The position numbers were made by a program, and so were the translations under genes. A stretch of DNA of 9,884 nucleotides from CAZUZD01 sp964624465 (GTDB taxonomy: Bacteria > Planctomycetota > Planctomycetia > Isosphaerales > Isosphaeraceae), in NCBI GenBank assembly GCA_964624465.1, contig CAZUZD010000236.1, forward strand, positions 1 through 9,884, in the 5' to 3' direction. Positions 1 through 9,017 of this stretch are shown here, in pieces. Numbering within the stretch: the stretch's first letter is position 1; every line of letters begins with the position of its first letter. The notes beneath the pieces are model-generated. The model saw only the letters and a list, made by a program, of their open reading frames with translations. It made no database searches and was not told where the DNA came from.

Positions 1-148
1 AGGCGTCGAAATGGTCATGCCGGGCGACAACATCAAGATGGTCGTCGAGCTGATGACGCCCGTCGCCATGGAGGCGAACCTGCGGTTCGCCATCCGTGAA
101 GGCGGCAAGACGGTCGGCGCCGGCGTCGTGACCAAGATCCTCAAGTAA
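1..148 (+). CDS. tuf: Elongation factor Tu, C-terminal fragment (5' part outside window)
   Basis: EF-Tu is the cytosolic GTPase that delivers aminoacyl-tRNA to the ribosomal A site. Only the last 48 codons are present, read from base 2 to the TAA at 146-148. They encode the end of beta-barrel domain 3: the MVMPGDNIKM stretch, then LRFAIREGGKTVGAGVVTK, which is nearly invariant in bacterial EF-Tu, then ILK. The last segment lies in the domain that contacts the tRNA T-arm. No frameshift is visible. The position upstream of rpmG, tRNA-Trp, secE and nusG matches the widespread tuf-rpmG-trnW-secE-nusG order. A large stem-loop begins 31 nt after the stop. Whether the genome has a second tuf copy cannot be told from here. 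Confidence 0.97.
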   Translation, partial: GVEMVMPGDNIKMVVELMTPVAMEANLRFAIREGGKTVGAGVVTKILK

Positions 149-179
149 GTCGATTCTCAGCCAGGTCAACTCGCGCGGT

Positions 180-240
180 GCCGGGACGGGGGCCCCGGGA
201 CCTGGAGCCAGGGCTCCGGGCCCGGGTCCCCCGTCCCGGC
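180..240 (+). terminator. Very stable stem-loop after tuf (candidate terminator or processing site)
   Basis: The outer arms pair perfectly for 13 bp: 180-192 (GCCGGGACGGGGG) with 228-240 (CCCCCGTCCCGGC). After one C/T mismatch (193/227), 194-199 pairs with 221-226 for 6 bp. The centre can fold further, GGAGC (204-208) with GCTCC (213-217) around a CAGG loop. The element is almost one continuous hairpin of about 25 bp. No T-tract follows (next bases are CCGACGATCG), so it is not a canonical intrinsic terminator. It may be a U-less terminator, a 3'-end stabiliser, or a double-strand RNase site separating tuf mRNA from rpmG. The pairing is seen directly; the function is inferred. Confidence 0.6.
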
Positions 241-282
241 CCGACGATCGAAACGGACTCGGCACTTCGGGCGGGGTGAGGG

Positions 283-435
283 ATGCGCGAATACGTCTGG
301 CTGGAATGCACCTCCTGCGGCGAACGGAACTACCGGACGCCCAAGGAGACCCGCGGCGCCGAGCGGCTCGAGCTGAACAAGTACTGCAAGCGCGAGCGCA
401 AGCACACGGCCCACAAGGAATCCCGGAAGAAGTGA
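283..435 (+). CDS. rpmG: 50S ribosomal protein L33
   Basis: L33 is a small 50S subunit protein near the E site. This 50-residue product has the family's usual length and pattern: CTSC at 9-12, RNY at 16-18, LELNKYC at 29-35 and RKHT at 39-42, with a basic tail. In zinc-binding L33 four cysteines form a ribbon. Here Cys9, Cys12 and Cys35 are kept, but the fourth position (residue 38) is Glu, giving KYCKRERKHT where four-Cys forms read KYCPxCRKHT. Zinc binding is therefore doubtful or altered. The ATG at 283 is the only start giving a correct L33 N-terminus; the G-rich stretch just upstream (GGTGAGGG) sits very close, so its Shine-Dalgarno is weak. The gene lies between tuf and tRNA-Trp, a conserved arrangement. 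Confidence 0.95.
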   Translation: MREYVWLECTSCGERNYRTPKETRGAERLELNKYCKRERKHTAHKESRKK

Positions 436-440
436 CCCTC

Positions 441-485
441 CGACCCCGCGGGGTCGCGGCCGCCGCCCTCGCGGGCTGGCGGCCG
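441..485 (+). terminator. Pair of GC stem-loops after rpmG (candidate terminator)
   Basis: Two adjacent hairpins start 5 nt after the rpmG stop. The first is CGACCC (441-446), loop CGCG, GGGTCG (451-456). The second is larger: CGGCCGCC (457-464) with GGCGGCCG (478-485), continued inward by GCCC (465-468) with GGGC (473-476) around a TCGC loop, with T477 bulged, for 12 bp in all. No T-run follows. Likely role: ending or attenuating rpmG transcription, or protecting the mRNA 3' end ahead of the tRNA. Function is inferred. Confidence 0.45.
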
Positions 486-492
486 GGTCACG

Positions 493-547
493 GACGGATC
501 TCGAATCCGTCGGCGGCCCACCCCGCCGCGGCGAGCCTGGCTCGCCG
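493..547 (+). repeat. Two further perfect inverted repeats upstream of tRNA-Trp
   Basis: GACGGAT (493-499) pairs with ATCCGTC (505-511) around a CTCGA loop. CGGCGAGC (529-536) pairs with GCTCGCCG (540-547) around a CTG loop. They fill the spacer between rpmG and the tRNA. They may help separate or process the tRNA precursor, but GC-rich sequence makes short palindromes by chance, so the assignment as functional elements is weak. No recognisable promoter was seen between 548 and 598. Confidence 0.3.
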
Positions 548-598
548 GGCGGTCCAGTGGTCTGCGAGGCCAGGGATCGCGGGGGCGGACGCCACCAC

Positions 599-671
599 AC
601 GAGCGTAGCTCAAGTGGTAGAGCAGCGGTCTCCAAAACCGCAGGTTGGGGGTTCGAGTCCCTCCGCTCGTG
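599..671 (+). tRNA. trnW: tRNA-Trp, anticodon CCA
   Basis: All four arms fold. Acceptor: ACGAGCG (599-605) with CGCTCGT (664-670), discriminator G671. D-arm: GCTC (608-611) with GAGC (620-623). Anticodon arm: GCGGT (625-629) with ACCGC (637-641), loop CTCCAAA, anticodon CCA at 632-634, which reads UGG. T-arm: GGGGG (647-651) with CCCTC (659-663) around TTCGAGT. The 3' CCA is not encoded (CTC follows G671), so it must be added by nucleotidyltransferase. A G discriminator is the normal tryptophan identity element. The location between rpmG and secE is conserved in several bacterial phyla. An extra C598-G671 pair could extend the acceptor stem of the precursor. Confidence 0.97.
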
Positions 672-897
672 CTCGATCGGGCCAGGCGCGGTGACGGTGA
701 CCGGACGGCGAGGGCGAGGGCTGGCGGACGGCGGGGCAGGGTCCCCGGGTCCGGGCCCGCGACCTGCCCGAGGGTGCCGGGTGCCGGGCCGGTTCGCTCC
801 GAATCCCGTCGGTCGGCTGTCGCCCCCGCCGTTGCCCCCGCCCCTGGCCCATCGCGACCCCTTCCGGCTCGGCTCCATCGTTCGAAGGACGGCAGTC
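672..897 (+). other. Spacer between tRNA-Trp and secE
   Basis: These 226 nt are strongly GC-rich and hold no convincing gene, promoter or strong unique hairpin that I could find. The only clear signal is the secE ribosome binding site at the end (GAAGGA at 884-889, 8 nt before the ATG). Open frames through this stretch are Arg/Pro/Gly-rich and look like GC-rich noise. Confidence 0.5.
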
Positions 898-1422
898 ATG
901 GCTAAAGTCAAAGACGAGGCACCGGTGAAGGGGGGGACCGCGCCCGCCGCCAGGCCGTCGGGCTCGGGTGGCAGTCGGCTGGCCCCGCTGGTCTCGTTCC
1001 TGGCCAACTTCTTCCGGGTCGACGTCTACAAGCCGATGCAGGGCCGACACGCCCGCCTCGGCACCGTGATCGGCCTGGGCCTGCTGGTCGCGGCCGGCCT
1101 GGTGACCCTGTACAACAACGTGGTGGGCGACTACCCGCCGGCGACCCGCATCGGCATCCCCGCGCTGCTGGCGGTGGCCTTTGGCTGGGCGATCTGGCGG
1201 GTCGTGCAGTACCCGCCGTTCGCCGACTTCCTCACGGCCACCGAGGCCGAGATGAACAAGGTCTCCTGGACCAGCAAGGACGACCTGTACCGGGCGACCC
1301 TGGTCGTGCTCACGACGGTCCTGGTCCTGTCCCTGTTCCTGTTCGGGGTCGACGTGCTCTGGTCCCGGCTCCTGCAACTGCTCCGGGTGCTCCGCTTCGA
1401 CGGGATGACCCCGCCGGAGTGA
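898..1422 (+). CDS. secE: Preprotein translocase subunit SecE (three-helix form)
   Basis: SecE clamps SecY in the inner-membrane Sec channel. The 174-residue product has a cytosolic Lys/Gly/Pro-rich front (1-50) and three hydrophobic segments at about 54-72, 85-103 and 135-155. Before the last segment lies the family signature, an amphipathic helix with EMNKVSWTSKDDLYRAT (118-134) running into the conserved membrane helix. Many bacterial SecE proteins have only this last helix (about 60-70 aa); the three-helix layout resembles the E. coli form, and the length is above that protein's. The ATG at 898 follows a good Shine-Dalgarno (AAGGA, 885-889); longer in-frame extensions upstream are low-complexity Arg/Gly/Pro and run towards the tRNA, so I reject them. 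nusG follows, the usual partner. Confidence in identity is high. Confidence 0.95.
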   Translation: MAKVKDEAPVKGGTAPAARPSGSGGSRLAPLVSFLANFFRVDVYKPMQGRHARLGTVIGLGLLVAAGLVTLYNNVVGDYPPATRIGIPALLAVAFGWAIWRVVQYPPFADFLTATEAEMNKVSWTSKDDLYRATLVVLTTVLVLSLFLFGVDVLWSRLLQLLRVLRFDGMTPPE

Positions 1423-1465
1423 CGCCCCGGGTCCCGCAGCGAGTCCGACGCGACCGCGACGCGGT

Positions 1466-1485
1466 GGCCGGGGGAGACCCCGGCC
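1466..1485 (+). other. GNRA-capped hairpin between secE and nusG
   Basis: GGCCGGGG (1466-1473) pairs perfectly with CCCCGGCC (1478-1485) around a GAGA tetraloop, which fits the stable GNRA class. It begins 43 nt after the secE stop, comparable to other hairpins in this cluster. Its presence supports treating 1423-1556 as an untranslated spacer instead of nusG coding sequence. It may stabilise the secE 3' end or attenuate transcription; the function is inferred. Confidence 0.4.
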
Positions 1486-1556
1486 TTCGACGTTCCTCAG
1501 CCGAGCCCCCGACCCCGTCCCCGCCGAACGCCCCTACACCAACCCCCGTGGCGACC

Positions 1557-2357
1557 ATGATGGACCCCAACGACTCGCGGACTGACTCGGACGGCCCCGA
1601 CCGGACCGAGCCAGCGTCGGCCGCCTCGGCGCAGGGGACCTCGAACCTCTTCGAGGTCGAGGAGCAGGCCCCGGACGGCGGCCCGGTCGCGGCGGAATCG
1701 GAACCGGAGCCGAAGCCGGTTAAGCGTCCCAAGCCGGCCCGCAAGGCCGAGCCGGAGCCCGAGGCCCCGGCCCCCGAGCCGGTCGCTGCTGTCGTGGCGG
1801 CCGAGGACGACGAGCCGGCGCCGACGCTGGTCTGGTACGTCCTGAAGGTGCAGAGCAGCCGCGAGGACACGATCCGCGATGCGCTGGAGCGCCGGGTCAA
1901 GATCCACAACCTGCCGCAGTACTTCGGGCGGATCGTGGTGCCGACGGAGAAGATCACCGAGATCCGTAACAACAAGAAGCGGATCGTCGAGCGCAAGAGC
2001 TACCCCGGCTACATCATGGTCGAGATGGAGCTCAACGAGAAGACCTGGTTCGTGGTCCGCGAGACGCCGGGCGTCGGGGACTTCGTCGGGGCGCACGGGC
2101 AGCCGAGCCCGATGACCAACGACGAGGTCAACAAGATGCTGGGCCAGGAGGCCGAGCGGAAGGCCGAGGACTCGCCCAAGGTCAAGATCGACGTCGAGCG
2201 CGGCGACCGCGTCAAGATCAAGGACGGCCCCTTCGAGAACTTCGAGGGCACCGTCGAGGAAGTCATCGAGGCGCGTGGCCTGGTCAAGGTCATGCTGATC
2301 ATCTTCAACCGGCCCACGCCGGTGGACCTGGAATACTGGCAGGTCGAGCGGATCTGA
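1557..2357 (+). CDS. nusG: Transcription termination/antitermination factor NusG with long N-terminal extension
   Basis: NusG binds the RNA polymerase clamp, suppresses pausing, and links polymerase to Rho or ribosomal protein S10. From the ATG at 1557 the protein is 266 aa, against about 180 in E. coli. Residues 1-91 form an acidic, Pro/Ala-rich, probably disordered extension containing a Lys-Pro/Glu-Pro stretch (about 47-76). The NGN domain starts at Trp93 (WYVLKVQS), includes YPGYIMVEM (149-157) and PGVGDFVG (171-178). The KOW motif is GDRVKIKDGPFENFEGTVEE (215-234), and the end is the usual VDLEYWQVE. Start choice: a frame opens at GTG 1419, overlapping the secE stop (GTGA), but the added 46 residues are Arg/Pro noise and cover a hairpin. 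No clear Shine-Dalgarno precedes 1557, and a second Met follows at 1560, so the exact start is uncertain. Confidence 0.93.
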   Translation: MMDPNDSRTDSDGPDRTEPASAASAQGTSNLFEVEEQAPDGGPVAAESEPEPKPVKRPKPARKAEPEPEAPAPEPVAAVVAAEDDEPAPTLVWYVLKVQSSREDTIRDALERRVKIHNLPQYFGRIVVPTEKITEIRNNKKRIVERKSYPGYIMVEMELNEKTWFVVRETPGVGDFVGAHGQPSPMTNDEVNKMLGQEAERKAEDSPKVKIDVERGDRVKIKDGPFENFEGTVEEVIEARGLVKVMLIIFNRPTPVDLEYWQVERI

Positions 2358-2395
2358 CCGCTCGGCGCCACGGACGCGGACCCCACGGACACACG

Positions 2396-2438
2396 CGGGG
2401 GCTGGACCGGACCGCATCGCGGCCGGACCCGGCCCCCG
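2396..2438 (+). promoter_or_regulatory. Long stem-loop in the rplK leader
   Basis: The spacer between nusG and rplK folds into one long hairpin: 2396-2405 with 2429-2438 (10 bp including one T-G pair), an internal loop, CCGG (2407-2410) with CCGG (2423-2426), a bulged A2411, and CCGC (2412-2415) with GCGG (2419-2422) around an ATC loop. It ends 17 nt before the rplK Shine-Dalgarno. In E. coli the L11-L1 operon is translationally repressed by L1 binding a structured leader just upstream of rplK; this hairpin occupies that place. I cannot confirm an L1-binding motif by eye. It could instead be a 3'-end element of nusG. Confidence 0.4.
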
Positions 2439-2466
2439 AGCATTCCGAGATCGTTGGAGGCGGGCG

Positions 2467-2892
2467 ATGGCCAAGGTGATGACGGCGAAGGTCAAGCTGC
2501 AGTGCGTGGGCGGTCAGGCGACCCCGGCGCCGCCGGTGGGTCCGGCCCTCGGCCAGCACGGCGTGAACATCGGCCAGTTCGTCACGCAGTTCAACGACCG
2601 CACCAAGGAGATGAAGGGGACGGTCATCCCCGTCGAGATCACGATCTACAACGATCGGACCTTCGAGTTCATCACCAAGAGCCCCCCGGCCGCCGTGCTC
2701 CTGAAGCAGGCCGCCGGCGTGGCCTCGGGCTCGGCCGTGCCGCACAAGACCAAGGTCGGCAGCGTGACCGCCGATCAGGTCCGCAAGATCGCCGAGACGA
2801 AGTTCAACGACCTGAACGCCCGCGACCTGGAGCACGCCTGCCGGATCATCGCCGGCACGGCCCGCTCGGCCGGCATCGACGTCAAGGACTGA
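2467..2892 (+). CDS. rplK: 50S ribosomal protein L11
   Basis: L11 binds the GTPase-associated region of 23S rRNA (helices 43-44) and, in the family, is the target site region for thiopeptides such as thiostrepton and is needed for stringent-factor activation. The 141-aa product is standard length. The N-terminal domain carries TPAPPVGPALGQHGVNI (19-35), with the prolines typical of the thiopeptide-sensitive face. The C-terminal rRNA-binding domain begins near KSPPAAVLLKQAAG (71-84) and ends IIAGTARSAGIDVKD. The ATG at 2467 has a strong Shine-Dalgarno (GGAGG at 2456-2460, 6 nt spacing). It is followed by rplA, the usual partner. Nothing looks broken. Confidence 0.97.
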   Translation: MAKVMTAKVKLQCVGGQATPAPPVGPALGQHGVNIGQFVTQFNDRTKEMKGTVIPVEITIYNDRTFEFITKSPPAAVLLKQAAGVASGSAVPHKTKVGSVTADQVRKIAETKFNDLNARDLEHACRIIAGTARSAGIDVKD

Positions 2893-2915
2893 GCGGCTCC
2901 GGCCCCCACTCACGA

Positions 2916-2947
2916 CCCCGGGAGGAGCCCTGCCGCCCCTCCCGGGG
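2916..2947 (+). other. 10-bp perfect hairpin between rplK and rplA
   Basis: CCCCGGGAGG (2916-2925) pairs with CCTCCCGGGG (2938-2947) around a 12-nt loop. It starts 23 nt after the rplK stop. No T-tract follows. The left arm includes a GGGAGGAG sequence that looks like a ribosome binding site but no plausible gene follows it. Candidate attenuator or mRNA stabiliser inside the L11-L1 transcript. The remainder of the 156-nt spacer (2948-3036) shows nothing I can name. Confidence 0.45.
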
Positions 2948-3036
2948 CCACCCGCATCGGGACCCACGCCGGCGCGACCGCCCACCGGTAGGACGACGGG
3001 TCGAACCACAGGCGGCAGTTCCCGAGGACCCCTTAC

Positions 3037-3041
3037 GGGAG
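3037..3041 (+). promoter_or_regulatory. Ribosome binding site deciding the rplA TTG start
   Basis: GGGAG lies 7 nt before TTG at 3049. No ATG or GTG in this frame gives a full-length L1, so this spacing is the main support for a TTG start. Confidence 0.6.
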
Positions 3042-3048
3042 CGAATCT

Positions 3049-3726
3049 TTGCGACAGCGATCGAAGCGCTACAAGGCGCTGCACGAGAAGGTGAGACCGG
3101 CTGCGGTGCCCCTGGCCGACGCCGTCAAGCAGCTCAAGCAGTTCGCCACCACCAAATTCATCCAGACCGTCGAGGTCTCGACGAACCTCGGCATCGACGC
3201 CCGCCAGAGCGATCAGAACGTGCGCGGCAGCGTCTCGCTGCCCCACGGCATCGGCAAGACCGTCCGGGTCGCCGTGTTCGCCCAGGGCGAGAACGCCGAG
3301 AAGGCCCGGGCTGCCGGCGCCGACCTGGTCGGCGGCGACGACCTAGCGCAGCAGGTCAAGGCCGGCACGATGGACTTCGACGTGGCCCTGGCGACGCCCG
3401 ACATGATGGGCGTGGTCGGTCCGCTGGGTCGAATCCTCGGCCCCCGCGGCCTGATGCCGTCGCCCCGCTCGGGCACCGTGGCGACCGACATCACGGCGGC
3501 CGTCAAGGAATTCAAGGCGGGCAAGATCGAGTTCCGCAACGACAAGGGCGGCAACGTTGCCGCTCCGGTCGGCAAGCTGAACTTCAGCGACGATCAGCTC
3601 GTCGAGAACATCCAGGCGTTCCTGGCGCACTTGCGGTCGGTTCGGCCGGCCACGGCCAAGGGGACCTACATCCGCACGATCACCATCTCGGCCACGATGA
3701 GTCCGGGTATCCCGGTCTCGGCCTGA
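3049..3726 (+). CDS. rplA: 50S ribosomal protein L1 (TTG start)
   Basis: L1 forms the mobile L1 stalk that helps release deacylated tRNA from the E site and often represses its own operon. The product is 225 aa, close to the usual 230. Visible family blocks: SKRYKAL near the start (5-11), STNLGIDARQSDQNVRGSVSLP within domain I (44-65), the AGADLVGGDDL segment (89-99), GPLGRILGPRGLMPSPRSGT (124-143) in domain II, and the closing TMSPGIPVSA (216-225). The start is TTG at 3049, supported by GGGAG at 3037-3041; starting later would remove conserved residues. The spacing to rplJ is only 16 nt, so the two are surely co-transcribed and probably translationally coupled. Note there is no room for a separate L10-L12 leader upstream of rplJ. 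Confidence 0.95.
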   Translation: MRQRSKRYKALHEKVRPAAVPLADAVKQLKQFATTKFIQTVEVSTNLGIDARQSDQNVRGSVSLPHGIGKTVRVAVFAQGENAEKARAAGADLVGGDDLAQQVKAGTMDFDVALATPDMMGVVGPLGRILGPRGLMPSPRSGTVATDITAAVKEFKAGKIEFRNDKGGNVAAPVGKLNFSDDQLVENIQAFLAHLRSVRPATAKGTYIRTITISATMSPGIPVSA

Positions 3727-3742
3727 CGCGGAGCGTTCACTC

Positions 3743-4303
3743 ATGAGCAAGTACGTCAAAGAACTCATGATGGATCAGCTCCGGTCCGACCTGGACGGGA
3801 CGCGGTCGGTGCTGATTCTCGACTTCAAGGGCCTGGATGCGTTCAGCGAGAACAAGCTGCGCCTGGACCTGCGCAAGAAGCAGATCCACGTGCGGACCCT
3901 CAAGAACAACCTGGCCTCCAAGGTCTTCACGGACATGGGCCTGTCGGGCCTGGACCGGTTCCTGAGCGGGCCGAGCGTCGCCATCTGGGGCGGCGTCGGG
4001 GTCGCGGAGCTGGCCAAGGAGATCTCCGACCAGGTCAAGAAGCTCAAGAAGCCCGAGATCAAGGGCGGCGCCGTCGAGGGCACGATCATCGGCCCGGCGC
4101 AGGTCGAGGACATCACCAAGCTGCCCAGCCGCGAGGCGCTGATCGGCCGCGTGGCCAGCCTGGCGCTGGCGCCGGTCCAGCGGGTCGTGAGCCTGGCCAA
4201 CGCCCCGGCTTCGGGGCTGCTCGGCCAGCTCAAGACGCTCGCCGAACCGGCCGAGGCCGAGGCGGCAGGCGACGAGACCGACGCGGCCCCGGCCGCCGAG
4301 TGA
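3743..4303 (+). CDS. rplJ: 50S ribosomal protein L10
   Basis: L10 anchors the L7/L12 stalk to 23S rRNA. The 186-aa product is slightly longer than E. coli L10 (165). The globular rRNA-binding part spans about 1-130, with LILDFKGLDAFSENKLR (24-40), the VRTLKNNLASK block (50-60) and KLPSREALIGR (126-136). The long C-terminal helix that binds L12 dimers covers about 132-168, and an acidic Ala-rich tail (169-186) ends the protein. The ATG at 3743 follows GGAG (3730-3733) with 9 nt spacing. In E. coli the L10-L12 complex represses through a leader upstream of rplJ; here only 16 nt separate rplA and rplJ, so such a site would have to lie inside rplA or elsewhere. Confidence 0.96.
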   Translation: MSKYVKELMMDQLRSDLDGTRSVLILDFKGLDAFSENKLRLDLRKKQIHVRTLKNNLASKVFTDMGLSGLDRFLSGPSVAIWGGVGVAELAKEISDQVKKLKKPEIKGGAVEGTIIGPAQVEDITKLPSREALIGRVASLALAPVQRVVSLANAPASGLLGQLKTLAEPAEAEAAGDETDAAPAAE

Positions 4304-4311
4304 TCCCGACC

Positions 4312-4337
4312 GGTCGTCGCCCCCCCGGGCGGCGGCC
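4312..4337 (+). other. 11-bp stem-loop just after rplJ
   Basis: GGTCGTCGCCC (4312-4322) pairs with GGGCGGCGGCC (4327-4337), including two G-T pairs, around a CCCC loop. It starts 8 nt after the rplJ stop. It may partly terminate transcription or block exonucleases so that rplJ and the more abundantly needed rplL are expressed at different levels. Function is inferred. Confidence 0.4.
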
Positions 4338-4439
4338 CACCGCATCCTGGCAGTTGTGACGAACCGAGATCGCGGGCAGGGCAGACAGGGCCGCGGGGCC
4401 CCGAAAGCCGCCTCGATGGACAGAATCGAACGGGAACCC

Positions 4440-4457
4440 GGTGCGACTGACCGCACC
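4440..4457 (+). promoter_or_regulatory. Perfect 6-bp hairpin just upstream of the rplL ribosome binding site
   Basis: GGTGCG (4440-4445), loop ACTGAC, CGCACC (4452-4457), followed 9 nt later by the rplL Shine-Dalgarno AAAGGA (4467-4472). The placement would let it keep the ribosome binding site exposed or act as a protein-binding leader. It is short, so chance is possible. Confidence 0.3.
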
Positions 4458-4483
4458 TTGCAGGCGAAAGGATCGTAAGACCG

Positions 4484-4891
4484 ATGGCCACCGACGGGAC
4501 CACCCTCACGTTCGCGGACAACATCAAGACCCTGGGCGAGTCGATCGTCAAGCTGACGGTCCTCGAGGCCAAGTCGCTGGGCGACTACCTCGAGCACGTC
4601 CACGGCATCAAGGCGGCCGCCGCCGCCGTCGCGGCCCCGGCCGCGGCTGCTGCTGCCCCCGCCGAGGCCGCCCCGGCCAAGACCGAGTTCGACGTCGTGC
4701 TGGAGAAGGCCGGCGACCAGAAGATCAACGTGATCAAGGTCGTCCGCGCCGCCACCGGCCTGGGCCTCAAGGAGGCCAAGGACCTGGTCGACGGGGCCCC
4801 CAAGCCCGTCAAGACCGGCATCTCCGAGGACGACGCCAAGAAGCTCCAGAAGGAGCTTCAGGACGCCGGCGCCACCGTCACCGTCAAGTGA
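4484..4891 (+). CDS. rplL: 50S ribosomal protein L7/L12
   Basis: L7/L12 forms the flexible multi-copy stalk that recruits translational GTPases such as EF-Tu and EF-G. The 135-aa product has three parts: an N-terminal dimerisation and L10-binding region (1-43), an Ala/Pro-rich hinge (44-66), and the conserved C-terminal factor-binding domain (68-135) with EFDVVLEKAGDQKINVIKVV, the TGLGLKEAKDLVDGAPKPVK block (91-110), and the closing AGATVTVK. Length is slightly over the usual 120-130, due to the hinge and front. The ATG at 4484 follows AAAGGA (4467-4472, 11 nt spacing). It is separated from rplJ by 180 nt, wider than in many bacteria, which may help set the several-fold excess of L12 over L10. 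Confidence 0.97.
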   Translation: MATDGTTLTFADNIKTLGESIVKLTVLEAKSLGDYLEHVHGIKAAAAAVAAPAAAAAAPAEAAPAKTEFDVVLEKAGDQKINVIKVVRAATGLGLKEAKDLVDGAPKPVKTGISEDDAKKLQKELQDAGATVTVK

Positions 4892-4939
4892 CCCGGCCGG
4901 CCGGCCTCGCGCCGGCCGACCCGCTGCCACGCCATCACC

Positions 4940-4978
4940 GCGGTACCCGGCCCGGGCTCGTCCCGGGCCGGGTGCCGC
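4940..4978 (+). terminator. 17-bp hairpin between rplL and rpoB (candidate attenuator/processing site)
   Basis: The core ACCCGGCCCGGG (4945-4956) pairs perfectly with CCCGGGCCGGGT (4962-4973) around CTCGT, and the stem continues outward through a T-G pair to GCGG (4940-4943) with CCGC (4975-4978), 17 bp in all. A weak T-containing stretch (AGCGTTCTTG) follows. In E. coli the rplL-rpoB spacer holds an attenuator and an RNase III site that lower rpoBC relative to the ribosomal genes; this element sits in the same place. The pairing is seen; equivalence is inferred. Confidence 0.6.
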
Positions 4979-4987
4979 AGCGTTCTT

Positions 4988-5026
4988 GAGGCCCCGGGGG
5001 CGCCCTCTCCCGTCCCCGGGCCCCTC
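4988..5026 (+). repeat. Second inverted repeat in the rplL-rpoB spacer
   Basis: GAGG (4988-4991) pairs with CCTC (5023-5026), and after a small internal loop CCCGGGG (4993-4999) pairs with CCCCGGG (5014-5020). The loop is 14 nt. It lies 9 nt after the 17-bp hairpin and could form a tandem structure with it. Confidence 0.4.
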
Positions 5027-5078
5027 AGCCCGCCTCCCGCTCGACCGCCCCTGATCGCAAGGACCGAGCCCCGGACTC

Positions 5079-5131
5079 GCACCCTCGCCGGCCCCGCCCC
5101 GGCGGGTCGGGTGCGCCGGGGTGTTCCGGCG
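5079..5131 (+). repeat. Third and fourth inverted repeats in the rplL-rpoB spacer
   Basis: GCACCC (5079-5084) pairs with GGGTGC (5109-5114) and, inside it, CGCCGG (5086-5091) pairs with CCGGCG (5099-5104), giving a 12-bp bulged stem. A smaller one, CGCCGG (5114-5119) with CCGGCG (5126-5131), follows directly. They make most of the 355-nt spacer 4892-5246 potentially structured RNA. I see no gene there; the open frame upstream of the rpoB ATG is Arg/Pro-rich noise. Confidence 0.35.
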
Positions 5132-5246
5132 CGCCGGCGCGACGCCCGGACCGCCACCGCGGCGGGCCCCGTCCCGGCGCCCCCGTCGGGGCCGAACTGG
5201 CCCGCCGGGGGCCACGCCGATTTCTCCCACCGTGGAGTGCCGCAGT

Positions 5247-8993
<3,747 letters not shown>

Positions 8994-9017
8994 TCCGGCC
9001 CAGTACGCCCGGGCCTG

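Noticed and set aside
493..523. A T-arm-like hairpin (GGATCTCGAATCC core) followed by CCCA, suggesting a tRNA remnant
   Set aside because: The loop would be nine bases when read with a five-pair T-stem, and no matching acceptor, D or anticodon arm lies upstream.
1419..1556. GTG at 1419 overlapping the secE stop as the nusG start
   Set aside because: The 46 added residues are Arg/Pro-rich noise and would run through a strong GNRA hairpin; the protein character changes to acidic exactly at the ATG at 1557.
2454..3746. A 430-codon + strand frame overlapping rplK and rplA
   Set aside because: It is a shifted frame through two certain ribosomal protein genes, with Arg/Gly/Pro-rich noise as product.
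5121..5246. An in-frame extension of rpoB to GTG 5121
   Set aside because: The 42 residues are Arg/Pro/Gly noise crossing inverted repeats, while ATG 5247 has a well-placed TGGAG site.
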